Shown: positions 24,364 to 32,805 of the stretch, piece after piece
Position numbering within the stretch: the stretch's first letter is position 1
Layout: each line of letters opens with the position of its first letter
Assembly: GCA_002494645.1 (NCBI GenBank)
Contig: DACE01000016.1
Location: 876 to 33,717, forward strand
From: Euryarchaeota archaeon UBA256
GTDB taxonomy: Archaea > Thermoplasmatota > Poseidoniia > Poseidoniales > Poseidoniaceae
Reading direction: 5' to 3'
DNA length: 32,842 bases
Position numbers and translations under genes: made by a program
The notes under the pieces: model-generated
Database searches by the model: none
What the model was told of the DNA's origin: nothing
What the model saw: only the letters and a program-made list of their open reading frames with translations

Positions 24364-25950
24364 TCACAATTCATTGGGCACGGGCGTTTGGTCCATGTGG
24401 AGGAAGGCGTAGACCGCCCACCATGTCACGATGTCCCATGAGTGGACAAGATTGTTGATTCCCGTCGAAGTGTCTGTATCCATGTATTCAATCATGGTCG
24501 GAAGTTGGTCACAATTTCGGTGGTAGCAAGGGTACCCGTCGACCACTCCATTCCAACCAAGGGTTGCGACCCCGATGTCTTGGAAGGATTGATGGTCACT
24601 ACGGGCGGTTGGAGACTCATAGATGGCTACCACATCTTCATACTGGTTTTGCCACAAAGGACTCTCTCCACCTGCAAGCCATTCTGTACGTCCACGCTCC
24701 ATTTGATAGGCGAGGTCAAAAGCATCCGCTCCAATCCATTCGGCTAAATGGAACATTCCAGCTTGGTCAATGGCTTCTTCAGAACCATCAGGGCCGAGAT
24801 AGACGGACAGGGCATAATCACCCGGATAATTGATACCTGCCATGTCGAGATTGAGGTAGTTACTCACCGTAACGCCAGCAGGAAGATCATTAGCAAAGGC
24901 CCTTGAACCCCACAACCCTTCTTCTTCGGATGACCACAAGCAGAAGACCATGGTTCTACGAGCATCGAACTCAGCAAGAACGCTTGCAGTAGACAGAACC
25001 ATACTGGAACCAGCGGCGTTGTCGTAGGCGCCGTGGCGCGTGCCATATCCAGGGATATCGGGCCCCGGAGTGAACAAAACGGGGGGTGCAATGTCAAAAT
25101 GAGCCCCGAAGACCAACCACTCATCAGGATAAACCGTTCCAGTTTTGTAGCCGCAAATGTTGACTGCCCACGCCGTTCCAGACTGGAAGCGGTGGACCTC
25201 AACATCAAGGCCGTAGCCCTGCATGACGCCTTCAAAATAGACAATCGAGTGTTCGTAGGAGGGGTTTGAGTTTCCAATCCATCTGTCGAGATATCCTACT
25301 GCACCGTCGGGGCCACAGGTTGCACATGGCGTATCATCGGTGATGAATTCAACCCATTCGTAAACGTCTCGGCCGTTGACCCAACCATCACTCGCACCAA
25401 CGCCGTCTGCATCGGTCAAATCCGAACGTTCTGGTCGGGCCGTTTCCATAATGAGCGGAGTAACTTCACCCCCAGTGTCATTTCCTGCGACGAGCCAGGG
25501 CCACAAACCCCCCTCGTCTTCGTTATCAATGACTTGAATTGAGGAACCTTCAGAACTGTCATTCAGCCATGCCATCCAAGACTCGTCAGCGGCTCGGATG
25601 GGCCAGTTCATTCGGCCATAATCACCGAGGAAGAAGACAACATCTGCATTCCTTGGCGGGAAGAGAATGTCAACCGAAACAGTATCATCGGCTCGCATAT
25701 CCAATACCGTTCCGTTTTGTGCTCGCAGTGATCCAGGGTCTTGTACGAAGTATGGAAGATAGACGGCAAGATCGTCGTTGGCGACCAAGGTTATTTTTTG
25801 CCATGACCCGCCCAATAACGAATCGGCTTCAACCACTTCAAGGCTCTTGACGGTGATGGCGTCGCTACCGTCTTCACCAAAACACCCAGCGAGCGGCGCC
25901 AGCAGCATGAGGAACATCAGGGAAAAAGCATTCAACCGAAGGTTGGCCAT
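24364..25950 (-). CDS. Secreted M28-family metallopeptidase lipoprotein (copy 2)
   Basis: This paralogue of the peptidase at 19225 has 528 residues from the ATG at 25950. The signal ends in the same LAPLAGC lipobox (Cys23). The catalytic set is present: H284 in GAHFDIAPP, D310 in AYDN, E342-E343 in SSEEEG, D369 in NLDMAG and the final His in PCYHRNCD. Shared flanks such as GYLDRW, NICGY and NLDMAG show common descent, but the N-terminal domain differs in length and the Gly/Cys-rich insert of copy 1 is absent. A start at 25968 is possible. It lies divergent from the dimethylargininase gene. Substrate specificity is unknown; scavenging of dissolved protein is the likely role in a planktonic heterotroph. 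Confidence 0.88.
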   Translation of the reverse strand: MANLRLNAFSLMFLMLLAPLAGCFGEDGSDAITVKSLEVVEADSLLGGSWQKITLVANDDLAVYLPYFVQDPGSLRAQNGTVLDMRADDTVSVDILFPPRNADVVFFLGDYGRMNWPIRAADESWMAWLNDSSEGSSIQVIDNEDEGGLWPWLVAGNDTGGEVTPLIMETARPERSDLTDADGVGASDGWVNGRDVYEWVEFITDDTPCATCGPDGAVGYLDRWIGNSNPSYEHSIVYFEGVMQGYGLDVEVHRFQSGTAWAVNICGYKTGTVYPDEWLVFGAHFDIAPPVLFTPGPDIPGYGTRHGAYDNAAGSSMVLSTASVLAEFDARRTMVFCLWSSEEEGLWGSRAFANDLPAGVTVSNYLNLDMAGINYPGDYALSVYLGPDGSEEAIDQAGMFHLAEWIGADAFDLAYQMERGRTEWLAGGESPLWQNQYEDVVAIYESPTARSDHQSFQDIGVATLGWNGVVDGYPCYHRNCDQLPTMIEYMDTDTSTGINNLVHSWDIVTWWAVYAFLHMDQTPVPNEL

Positions 25951-26090
25951 GGTTGCCGGAACATCCATCACTTGTTGAAGCCAACGGTGGGGTTGCATCT
26001 CCGCACAACCAGCGGCCCAATTACCGCACACCGGAAATCGCCTACCGAAAAAAGGCGAAGGGTTAAGAGACGCCCGTCAACAGGTGAGGC

Positions 26091-26900
26091 ATGGCAACCG
26101 TTCGGGTGGACCAGAAACACCGTGCTTTGGTGCGTTCTGTTCCTTCGTCCTACAAGCAGGCCCTTGCCCGATTTTTCGCCACCGGGCCCACTGACGTTGC
26201 TCTCGCAAAGGTCCAACATCAAGCATACATCGATGCTCTTCGTGATGCAGGCGTTGAGGTCCACTGCCTTGATGCAGACGACAATCACCCCGATTGCATG
26301 TTCGTGGAAGACCAAGCCGTTGTCGTTGACGGCCATATGCTGCTTCCAACACCCGGAGCCCCTTCACGGGTGGCTGAACAACCCCCTATCGCCGAATTTC
26401 TCATGAGCGCTCTCGAGGGCATTCAAACTTGCAACATGGGTGGAGACGCTAGAATGGACGGTGGAGACATCATCAGGCTTGGGAATCTCTTTTTCGTCGG
26501 GCGCTCGTCAAGAACCAATGATTTAGGAATCGCCAGTCTCCGAAGCCTTCTCGATTTCTTTGACTATGAGTTGCGAATTATTGACATTCCCCCACACGCC
26601 CTCCACTTGACGAGCATATGCTCTACACCAACCGACGAGTTGATTCTGATTCCAGAAGGATATCTGGATGCAGAAGCCTTTGGAACATTGCCCGATGGGT
26701 GCGAAGTGATTTGGATGCCCACAGAGGAGGCTTACGGTTGCAATACCATTGGCCTTCCCAACCAAACCGTTCTCATCGCTGAGGGGTATCCAACCGTCAA
26801 AGCAACGCTTGAACAACGAGGTCTCAAAACAATTGAACTTGATATGAGCGAAATTCGAGCCGCTGATGGTTCGTTAACTTGCTGCTCGATTTTCTATTGA
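26091..26900 (+). CDS. Dimethylarginine dimethylaminohydrolase (DDAH)-family amidinohydrolase
   Basis: DDAH hydrolyses N-methylated arginines to citrulline and methylamines. The 269-residue protein is a single pentein-fold domain of normal length. Visible landmarks are HPDCMFVEDQAVV near 66-78, D123 in MDGGD, H172 in LHLTS and Cys264 in the near-terminal DGSLTCCS. This TCCS ending and the DGGD acidic residue match the vertebrate DDAH pattern more than the Pseudomonas EGGD type. AGGTGAGG stands directly before the ATG. The C-terminal 7 bases overlap the convergent hypothetical gene. It could release citrulline and dimethylamine for nitrogen use; related arginine deiminase-fold enzymes with other substrates cannot be fully excluded. 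Confidence 0.85.
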   Translation: MATVRVDQKHRALVRSVPSSYKQALARFFATGPTDVALAKVQHQAYIDALRDAGVEVHCLDADDNHPDCMFVEDQAVVVDGHMLLPTPGAPSRVAEQPPIAEFLMSALEGIQTCNMGGDARMDGGDIIRLGNLFFVGRSSRTNDLGIASLRSLLDFFDYELRIIDIPPHALHLTSICSTPTDELILIPEGYLDAEAFGTLPDGCEVIWMPTEEAYGCNTIGLPNQTVLIAEGYPTVKATLEQRGLKTIELDMSEIRAADGSLTCCSIFY

Positions 26901-27277
26901 TCTGCACTAACTACGCCGATCCACAGCCTCAGCAGTTCGGACAACCCGTCCTCAAGCGTACCGCGCCAAAGGTTGTTTTCAAAGACCCCACTTCCATGTG
27001 CATCGGCCAATTGGAACTCACTGTTGGATGGAATAAGTTGCAGCGTTTTCGTATGGTCGGCATAGAGGCCAATCTCAAAGGTGATCCAAGGAACATCTCG
27101 TCGGGCGAGGGACGCAAATGCTGGTGATGCGAGGAAACTGCAAAAATCATCAACACTCAGAAAGGAACACAGCATACTGAGCGTCCGCTCCAACCCTTCG
27201 TCGCCAGGGGAGAGTGATGGACGAGCGTTAATTTCCCTCAATTTGACCAATGTCATGCACGGGACTTCCTCGCTCAT
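26894..27277 (-). CDS. Small hypothetical protein divergent from katG
   Basis: I do not recognise this 127-residue protein. It is soluble-looking, with an amphipathic start (LVKLREINARPS) and a C-terminal half of alternating hydrophobic and polar residues including ITFEIGLYADHTKTLQL and LLRLWIGVV. No motif was found. An ATG at 27256 is an alternative start. It runs towards DDAH with a 7-base overlap and away from katG, sharing an 86-base region that contains the Fur/PerR-like palindrome. A weak TTAATCTT element lies about 30 bases upstream of 27277. The protein-like composition and neat spacing support it, but it could be a shadow frame. Confidence 0.55.
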   Translation of the reverse strand: MSEEVPCMTLVKLREINARPSLSPGDEGLERTLSMLCSFLSVDDFCSFLASPAFASLARRDVPWITFEIGLYADHTKTLQLIPSNSEFQLADAHGSGVFENNLWRGTLEDGLSELLRLWIGVVSADQ

Positions 27278-27315
27278 AACATGGGTATGAGGTAAGTGGC
27301 TTGAAGATTAAGTCT

Positions 27316-27334
27316 ATTGAGAATGAAAATCAAT
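27316..27334. promoter_or_regulatory. Fur/PerR-type operator upstream of katG
   Basis: ATTGA at 27316-27320 and TCAAT at 27330-27334 form a perfect inverted repeat around nine bases. The overlapping 19-base window 27319-27337 matches the classical Fur box at 14 of 19 positions by hand alignment. It touches the katG TATA-like box, so bound protein would block transcription. A PerR-type regulator is encoded directly after katG. Confidence 0.6.
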
Positions 27335-27341
27335 TTTATTA
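27334..27341 (+). promoter_or_regulatory. Candidate TATA box for katG
   Basis: TTTTATTA is centred about 27 bases upstream of the ATG at 27364, with A-rich sequence before it. The spacing suggests a leaderless transcript starting at or near the ATG; no ribosome site precedes katG, in agreement. Confidence 0.55.
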
Positions 27342-27363
27342 GGGCAACCCAACTCCCTCGTCC

Positions 27364-29511
27364 ATGCACCACCACGATAGCGATGCAAAATGCCCAGTCA
27401 TGCACGGAGCCATGACTTCTTCAACCAACGACAAGCGGTCCAATCAAGATTGGTGGCCGAACCAATTGAATCTCGGAATTCTCCATCAACACGATGCAAA
27501 ATCCAACCCATTGGGTGTTGATTTTGACTACGCTGCTGCATTCAAATCCATGGATTACGACGCCCTCAAGAAAGACCTCCACGCCGTGATGACCGACAGT
27601 CAAGACTGGTGGCCTGCTGACTACGGCCACTACGGCCCCTTCTTTATCCGAATGACCTGGCACGCAGCAGGGACATACCGAATCGGGGACGGACGCGGTG
27701 GTGCAGGAACAGGAGCACAACGCTTCGCTCCTCTCAACAGCTGGCCCGACAACGGCAACCTCGACAAGGCGCGACGCCTCCTATGGCCGGTGAAGCAAAA
27801 GTACGGCAACAAGATCAGCTGGGCTGACCTTCTCGTTCTCGCAGGAATCGTAGCCATTGAGTCCATGGGCGGACCTGTATTCGGGTTCGGTGGTGGCCGA
27901 CCTGATATTTGGCATCCTGAAGAAGACATCTACTGGGGCAGTGAAGACGAATGGCTGGGCGACGACCGCTACGGAGAAACTCGCCAAGACCTCGAAAACC
28001 CCCTCGCAGCAGTTCAAATGGGTTTGATTTACGTCAACCCAGAAGGACCTAACGGAAATCCAGACCCTCTTCTAAGCGCTCAAGACATCCGTGAAACATT
28101 TGCGCGCATGGCCATGAACGATGAAGAGACCGTAGCCTTGACCGCAGGCGGCCACACCTTCGGAAAAGCGCACGGTGCAGGCGACGCAGGACAAGTCGGA
28201 GCAGAACCCGAAGGAGCCAGCATCGAAGAGCAAGGTTTCGGTTGGGCAAATACCCACGGCTCGGGCAAAGGCAGAGACACGATTACAAGCGGAATTGAAG
28301 GTGCCTGGACGGCCAACCCAACAGAGTGGGACAACGGCTACTTTGACTTGCTGTTCAAGTACGACGACAGCTGGACCCTCGTCAAGAGCCCAGCCGGTGC
28401 CAACCAATGGACGCCAGCGAACCCTGACCCAGAAGACATGGCTCCTGATGCAGAAGACGCATCCATCAAGGTTCCAACCATGATGACGACTGCAGACATG
28501 GCCATGATTCGAGACCCTGCTTACCGTGAAATTTCAAAGCGTTTCCATGAGAATCCTGACGAGTTCGGCGACGCCTTCGCTCGTGCTTGGTTCAAACTTC
28601 TTCACCGTGACATGGGACCAAAAGCACGATACCTCGGCCCAGATGTACCTCAAGAAGACCTCATCTGGCAGGACCCAGTACCCACAGGCTCCACATCATA
28701 CGACGTCAATGCACTCAAAACCGCCATCAAAGGCTGTGGACTTTCCATTGCTGAAATGGTGGAAACGGCATGGGCGAGCGCTTCGACCTTCCGTAACTCG
28801 GACATGCGCGGTGGCGCTAACGGTGCCCGTATCCGTCTTGCCCCGCAAAAGGACTGGGCTGCTAACAAGCCAGAACAATTGTCCAAGGTCCTTGCAGTTC
28901 TTGAGCCGCTGGCCCAAGCCCACGGCGCCAGTGTAGCAGACACCATCGTACTTGCCGGATGTACTGCAATCGAGATGGCCAGCGGGGAATCCGTACCCTT
29001 CACCCCTGGACGAGGCGACGCATCTGACGAAGATACTGACGTTGACTCCTTTGCCGTTCTTGAACCACGTGCATGCGGATTCCGCAACTTCCTCAAGAAG
29101 AATTACGCTGTTAGCCCAGAAGAAATGATGCTTGACCGCACCCAACTCTTGGGCCTTAGCGCCCCTGAGATGACCGCCCTTATTGGGGGCATGCGCTCAC
29201 TCGGTGTCAGTTCTGATACACGCGGCCTATGGGGTGCAGGTGACACGCTGGACAACTCCTTCTTCACCACACTCTTGGACATGAACGTGGCATGGACAGC
29301 TACCGGTAGCAATTCCTACGTCGCCCGCAACCGCTCTACTGGTGAAGACGTCCGAACCGCCACACGCTACGACCTGGTATTGGGCAGCAACTCCCAACTA
29401 CGAGCCATCGCAGAAGTTTACGCACAAGATGACAATCAGGCCATGTTCACGGCCCACTTCATCGCTGCATGGTCCAAGGTTATGGACGCAGACCGTTTTG
29501 ACTCGGCTTGA
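27364..29511 (+). CDS. katG: Catalase-peroxidase KatG
   Basis: KatG is a haem enzyme that destroys hydrogen peroxide by both catalase and peroxidase reactions. The 715 residues are close to the usual 720-740. The distal site is R96, W99 and H100 in RMTWHAAGTYR, and the proximal haem ligand is H264 in GGHTFGKAHG. The Trp-Tyr-Met adduct needed for catalase activity is complete: W99, Y223 in GLIYVNPEG and M249 in FARMAMND, in register with Mycobacterium numbering. The second, non-haem half follows from about 410. No signal peptide is present, so it is cytoplasmic. The PerR-like gene starts 18 bases downstream. Archaeal katG is generally a bacterial acquisition. Confidence 0.97.
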   Translation: MHHHDSDAKCPVMHGAMTSSTNDKRSNQDWWPNQLNLGILHQHDAKSNPLGVDFDYAAAFKSMDYDALKKDLHAVMTDSQDWWPADYGHYGPFFIRMTWHAAGTYRIGDGRGGAGTGAQRFAPLNSWPDNGNLDKARRLLWPVKQKYGNKISWADLLVLAGIVAIESMGGPVFGFGGGRPDIWHPEEDIYWGSEDEWLGDDRYGETRQDLENPLAAVQMGLIYVNPEGPNGNPDPLLSAQDIRETFARMAMNDEETVALTAGGHTFGKAHGAGDAGQVGAEPEGASIEEQGFGWANTHGSGKGRDTITSGIEGAWTANPTEWDNGYFDLLFKYDDSWTLVKSPAGANQWTPANPDPEDMAPDAEDASIKVPTMMTTADMAMIRDPAYREISKRFHENPDEFGDAFARAWFKLLHRDMGPKARYLGPDVPQEDLIWQDPVPTGSTSYDVNALKTAIKGCGLSIAEMVETAWASASTFRNSDMRGGANGARIRLAPQKDWAANKPEQLSKVLAVLEPLAQAHGASVADTIVLAGCTAIEMASGESVPFTPGRGDASDEDTDVDSFAVLEPRACGFRNFLKKNYAVSPEEMMLDRTQLLGLSAPEMTALIGGMRSLGVSSDTRGLWGAGDTLDNSFFTTLLDMNVAWTATGSNSYVARNRSTGEDVRTATRYDLVLGSNSQLRAIAEVYAQDDNQAMFTAHFIAAWSKVMDADRFDSA

Positions 29512-29529
29512 GTCAACTGAGGCGTTGGC

Positions 29530-29916
29530 ATGAGCGACCCGTCCACGGCGGACCAACCACCCCGTCGAATGACGTGGCAAAAACGCGCCATCCATGACGC
29601 AGTTGTTGACCGTCACGATCATCCAACAGCCCAAGACCTTCACAAAGAACTCCTCCACCAAGGTATTGGCCTTGCCACAGTTTACAGGAATCTGGCTCAC
29701 CTCGTCAAAGAAGGGCACATACAAGCGGTAAGCCACGAAGGAGAAATTCGATACGATTGCAATACAGACCAACATGCCCATGCTTCGTGTACGGTTTGTG
29801 GAACCCTGTGGGACATCCCTCTACCGGAAAGTGTGGAACAGACAAGCTCTGAAATACTGTCAGTAGAACATGTCACGCTGACCCTTCACGGGGTCTGCCG
29901 GAACTGCACTGCGTGA
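29530..29916 (+). CDS. PerR-like Fur-family peroxide-sensing repressor
   Basis: This 128-residue metal-dependent repressor has an N-terminal winged helix containing GLATVYRNLAHLVKEGHI at 47-64 and a dimerisation domain. Putative regulatory-metal ligands are H31 (HPTA), D76 (RYD), H82 and H84 (HAH) and D95, at the spacing of Bacillus PerR residues H37, D85, H91, H93 and D104. The structural zinc site has C87/C90 and C123/C126. Asp at the position of PerR Asp85, rather than Glu, favours peroxide sensing over iron uptake control. It follows katG closely, with a GAGG site before the ATG, so it is likely co-transcribed and autoregulated through the palindrome ahead of katG. Zinc- or iron-responsive alternatives remain. 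Confidence 0.88.
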   Translation: MSDPSTADQPPRRMTWQKRAIHDAVVDRHDHPTAQDLHKELLHQGIGLATVYRNLAHLVKEGHIQAVSHEGEIRYDCNTDQHAHASCTVCGTLWDIPLPESVEQTSSEILSVEHVTLTLHGVCRNCTA

Positions 29917-30594
29917 TTACCACGGCAAAAGTTCACCGTCATATTGGACAAAGCGACCGCTCATCTCGAGCGTCTGTTCATTGATTCGGTCAAGAATACC
30001 AGCAACACTCTCTCTTGGTTGAAGTGGAGCACGTGGACCACCCATGTCGGTTTCAACCCACCCAGGATGGATGAGCATGAGTGATATGTTTCGTTCCACT
30101 AACTCTTGTTTCATTGCTACAGTAAGCATATTGAGCGCAGTTTTCGACGCCCGATAGGCGTAGGATTTACCACTATGGCAATCAGCAATTGAAGCCATCA
30201 AACTGGTCATCATGACAACAGTACCTCCTCCATCAATCTCCAAAGCCGGAAGGAAACCTCGCATAACACGAATCGGAGCAATGGCATTGACTTCCATCAC
30301 AACTCCAACCGTTTCCAAATCGATCTCTTCCACGGATGACCACCGACCGTCAGCGATTCCTGCATTGTTGATCAGCAGGTTCAAGCCCCCCTCAATCTTT
30401 GATGCGATCGCAGCGACATCCTCGTCACTACGAACATCCAATTGATGAAGATGCAGTGATGGATGATTCATGTCAACCAACCCACCCTTTGCGTTTCTGT
30501 AGGTAGCATGAACGGTGTAGCCCGATTCAAGGAGTTGCCGAGTCAATTCCAAACCGATTCCACGGTTGGCTCCAGTGACCAATGCTTGAGGCAT
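29917..30594 (-). CDS. Short-chain dehydrogenase/reductase
   Basis: This is a classical SDR, an NAD(P)-dependent oxidoreductase, of 225 residues. The cofactor site TGANRGIG is at 7-14, the NNAG strand motif at 76-79, and the catalytic YRASK at Y147-K151, with Ser near 131 in MMTSLM. Asn103 in MEVNAIAP completes the tetrad. The HPGWVETDMGG segment near 177-187 fits the sniffer/carbonyl reductase-like branch. Substrate is unknown. It is convergent with the perR-like gene and abuts it, with the two ends at adjacent bases. No link to peroxide stress is visible beyond position. Confidence 0.88.
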   Translation of the reverse strand: MPQALVTGANRGIGLELTRQLLESGYTVHATYRNAKGGLVDMNHPSLHLHQLDVRSDEDVAAIASKIEGGLNLLINNAGIADGRWSSVEEIDLETVGVVMEVNAIAPIRVMRGFLPALEIDGGGTVVMMTSLMASIADCHSGKSYAYRASKTALNMLTVAMKQELVERNISLMLIHPGWVETDMGGPRAPLQPRESVAGILDRINEQTLEMSGRFVQYDGELLPW

Positions 30595-30632
30595 ATGAGA
30601 GGCTCAAGCCTGCGTTGTATAATGGTTGAGCA

Positions 30633-31301
30633 TCAAAAGATGTAGGCTTTATCCTCTTCAGAGAACTCCTCGGCTTCCTTCTCTTCGAGCTTGTCAATGA
30701 AATACTTGTATTGGATATAACAACTCAGCACCATGAAGGGTATGGCGAGGTACGCATCGGGGTAAGCGACCCCGTCAAGTCGTTCAACCGGCCATCCAAG
30801 AACCACATACGTCGAAAGCATCATACCCAGTGCCCCAACCAATCCTGCCATCAAGGCAGGAACGAGTCTTCGGAAGGCGTAACTGGAAATGAAGGCTATG
30901 AGGGTGAGAATCCCAGATAGAAAAGCATCACCCTCGAAATCATAACCAAATCGGTCACCAACTGCGATGAGGTTTGTTGCCACCAAAAAGACCAGGCCCG
31001 CCGCCAGAAAACGCATGGCTACTTTGGCGACCGAAATCGATGCGCCCGCAATCAATACGGCGGCAATCATCCTGAATTGTTGTTCTGTGACGGGCAGGTC
31101 AAACTTAGAAACTTCGGAGAAGAACTGACCAGAAAGTCCGAAACCAACAAAAAACCCTACCATGCCAACGGTGAGTGGAAGTTGTTTAGCACCCTGAATA
31201 AAGAGGACGAGGGAGAGTAAAAAGATAGGAATGGCGAAGAAGATACCTCCTTGAACAACTTGGTCCAACAATGAGGAGCCCACACCACTTGCATCCACCA
31301 T
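30633..31301 (-). CDS. Polytopic membrane protein of unknown function
   Basis: The 222-residue protein has about seven hydrophobic segments (for example FFAIPIFLLSLVLFI near 20-34, AGLVFLVATNLIAVG near 98-112 and ALMAGLVGALGMML near 148-161) and an acidic cytosolic tail with KLEEKEAEEFSEED. I see no catalytic motif. The ATG at 31301 is chosen because a TATA-like TTTTATT at 31373-31379 would place transcription near 31350, downstream of the other ATG at 31361. If that promoter is wrong, 31361 adds 20 hydrophilic residues. It is divergent from the GIDE-like gene, and the SDR gene lies 38 bases downstream on the same strand. Confidence 0.75.
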   Translation of the reverse strand: MVDASGVGSSLLDQVVQGGIFFAIPIFLLSLVLFIQGAKQLPLTVGMVGFFVGFGLSGQFFSEVSKFDLPVTEQQFRMIAAVLIAGASISVAKVAMRFLAAGLVFLVATNLIAVGDRFGYDFEGDAFLSGILTLIAFISSYAFRRLVPALMAGLVGALGMMLSTYVVLGWPVERLDGVAYPDAYLAIPFMVLSCYIQYKYFIDKLEEKEAEEFSEEDKAYIF

Positions 31302-31372
31302 GTTGGGGCAAAAGCGGTTCTGTTTTTGGACTTGGCTACAAACAATATCTCGTGAATCCATACGAAGGAGTC

Positions 31373-31379
31373 AATAAAA
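31373..31379 (-). promoter_or_regulatory. Candidate TATA box for the polytopic membrane protein gene
   Basis: TTTTATT on the minus strand is the only AT-rich box in the divergent gap. Transcription about 26 bases downstream would give a 50-base leader to the ATG at 31301. Confidence 0.35.
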
Positions 31380-31416
31380 GCAGAACCTGTAAAGGGAAAC
31401 GCCCCTACCCGCGACC

Positions 31417-32805
31417 ATGGCAACACCTGAAGAAGTCAGAGAACTCCTCCAACCTGTTCTTGAACCACCCACCGTAGATTTTAATTTTCCAAAGACAATT
31501 TTGAACTGGCTCTCGCTCGTTTTCGGCCTCGTTTTGATGGTAGGCCTCACCTTCCTTGCCCTCAGTTCAACAACCACAACAATGGGTCCCAATGGAGTGA
31601 GTCAAGAGGTGAACCGAGCCGGGAATTATGTTGCAGCAGCGGCCGCAATCTATGTCGGCGGACTTCTTTTTGCTTATTCGTTCCCAACGATGATGAAACT
31701 CACGCTTGAGAACCTTCAGGCTAAGGTGACAGAGAGTGAGGGTCAAGTGCGCTGTGGTAACGGTGCAGAAAAGCACCAACTCACCTCCGGCGGAGATGGT
31801 TGGATTTTACCTCCGCCGCAGATTTCTGAATGGAATACCACCTCTCCACACTCAGCAGATGAGGCGGGATTGATTCAAGAGCATCCCCGTAACATTGGAA
31901 CTCCAACGCCGGCCATGCTGACGGCCACCTCATTGATTCGCGCAGTCCAAAGTTTCACTGCGGGCTTACTCATCCTTCTCGCCGTCAACTTGGACAGTGC
32001 CATGCTACCCGCTGCAGGTGCAGGCCTTGCCCTCAGCATGCTGCTTCTCACGATCGAATACTTCAGTCGCCGAAAAAACATGCGAATTACAGACCTTGCA
32101 ACGTCAACAATGCAGGGCCTACCGATGGGCGGAGTGGAGGTTTTTGGCCAACTTCGACCCAATTCACCCGGCTCGTGGCCCGCTCCAGTTTACGTTGACG
32201 GCGCAAGAGACAAGGTTGTCAACGGCCAAGTTCAGTGGTACTGGGAGTACGGTCATAAGTTTGAGTGGGAAGAATATGTAGAGTCAACGGACTCCGAGGG
32301 AAATAAATCCGGAAAATGGAAGGATAGAAGCTCCTACGACCGGATCCGCAACGACCAGGGCAAATCGGACGCTATGGTTCATGATGGGACTGGTGGCGTG
32401 AGTGTAGAGCCAGCCCTACTTGCTCATGGAACACTGCCAAGTACGGGGGGCTGGGCCAATCGAGACGATTCCCTTTGGGCATCAAAGGGGCGTATGTTCG
32501 CTACGGGAAAAATCCGCAATCGCAAAGCATTTCACCAGTGGAAATCACAAGGCTATTGCGTCGGAGACCCCTTCTTCAGTCATTGCTATGTACGGCCAAA
32601 GACAAACGAAGAATCGGAATATGTTGACAAAACGATCGCTCACTCACTCGCAATGTTGACCGCAGAAGGAGACGAACCCGGGCACAAGGTCATGACCCAT
32701 CGAGGTTCTGAACTTCTTGCCTTGTCTGCTGCCAAGAGTGCAGCATCCGCCTACTTGCCTGCGCTTTTGCTTGCACTGATGTGTGCCATCTCCTACATCA
32801 TATGA
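31417..32805 (+). CDS. Membrane protein with a GIDE-like domain
   Basis: This 462-residue protein has two hydrophobic helices near 28-48 and 70-92, two more near 172-210, and a C-terminal helix at about 445-462. The central part, about 225-345, resembles the GIDE domain found in membrane E3 ligases of eukaryotes and in uncharacterised prokaryotic proteins: a GGVEVFGQLRP opening, PAPVYVDG, a WEEYVES core and VHDGTGGVSVEP near the end. No RING-type Cys/His cluster follows, so ubiquitin-ligase activity is not implied. Its role is unknown. The stop codon overlaps the start of a further gene at the right edge. The domain call is recognition by pattern only. Confidence 0.65.
   Translation: MATPEEVRELLQPVLEPPTVDFNFPKTILNWLSLVFGLVLMVGLTFLALSSTTTTMGPNGVSQEVNRAGNYVAAAAAIYVGGLLFAYSFPTMMKLTLENLQAKVTESEGQVRCGNGAEKHQLTSGGDGWILPPPQISEWNTTSPHSADEAGLIQEHPRNIGTPTPAMLTATSLIRAVQSFTAGLLILLAVNLDSAMLPAAGAGLALSMLLLTIEYFSRRKNMRITDLATSTMQGLPMGGVEVFGQLRPNSPGSWPAPVYVDGARDKVVNGQVQWYWEYGHKFEWEEYVESTDSEGNKSGKWKDRSSYDRIRNDQGKSDAMVHDGTGGVSVEPALLAHGTLPSTGGWANRDDSLWASKGRMFATGKIRNRKAFHQWKSQGYCVGDPFFSHCYVRPKTNEESEYVDKTIAHSLAMLTAEGDEPGHKVMTHRGSELLALSAAKSAASAYLPALLLALMCAISYII

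Noticed and set aside
28049..28407. Several overlapping minus-strand frames within katG
   Set aside because: They arise from the G+C-rich codon pattern of katG; katG itself is unmistakable.
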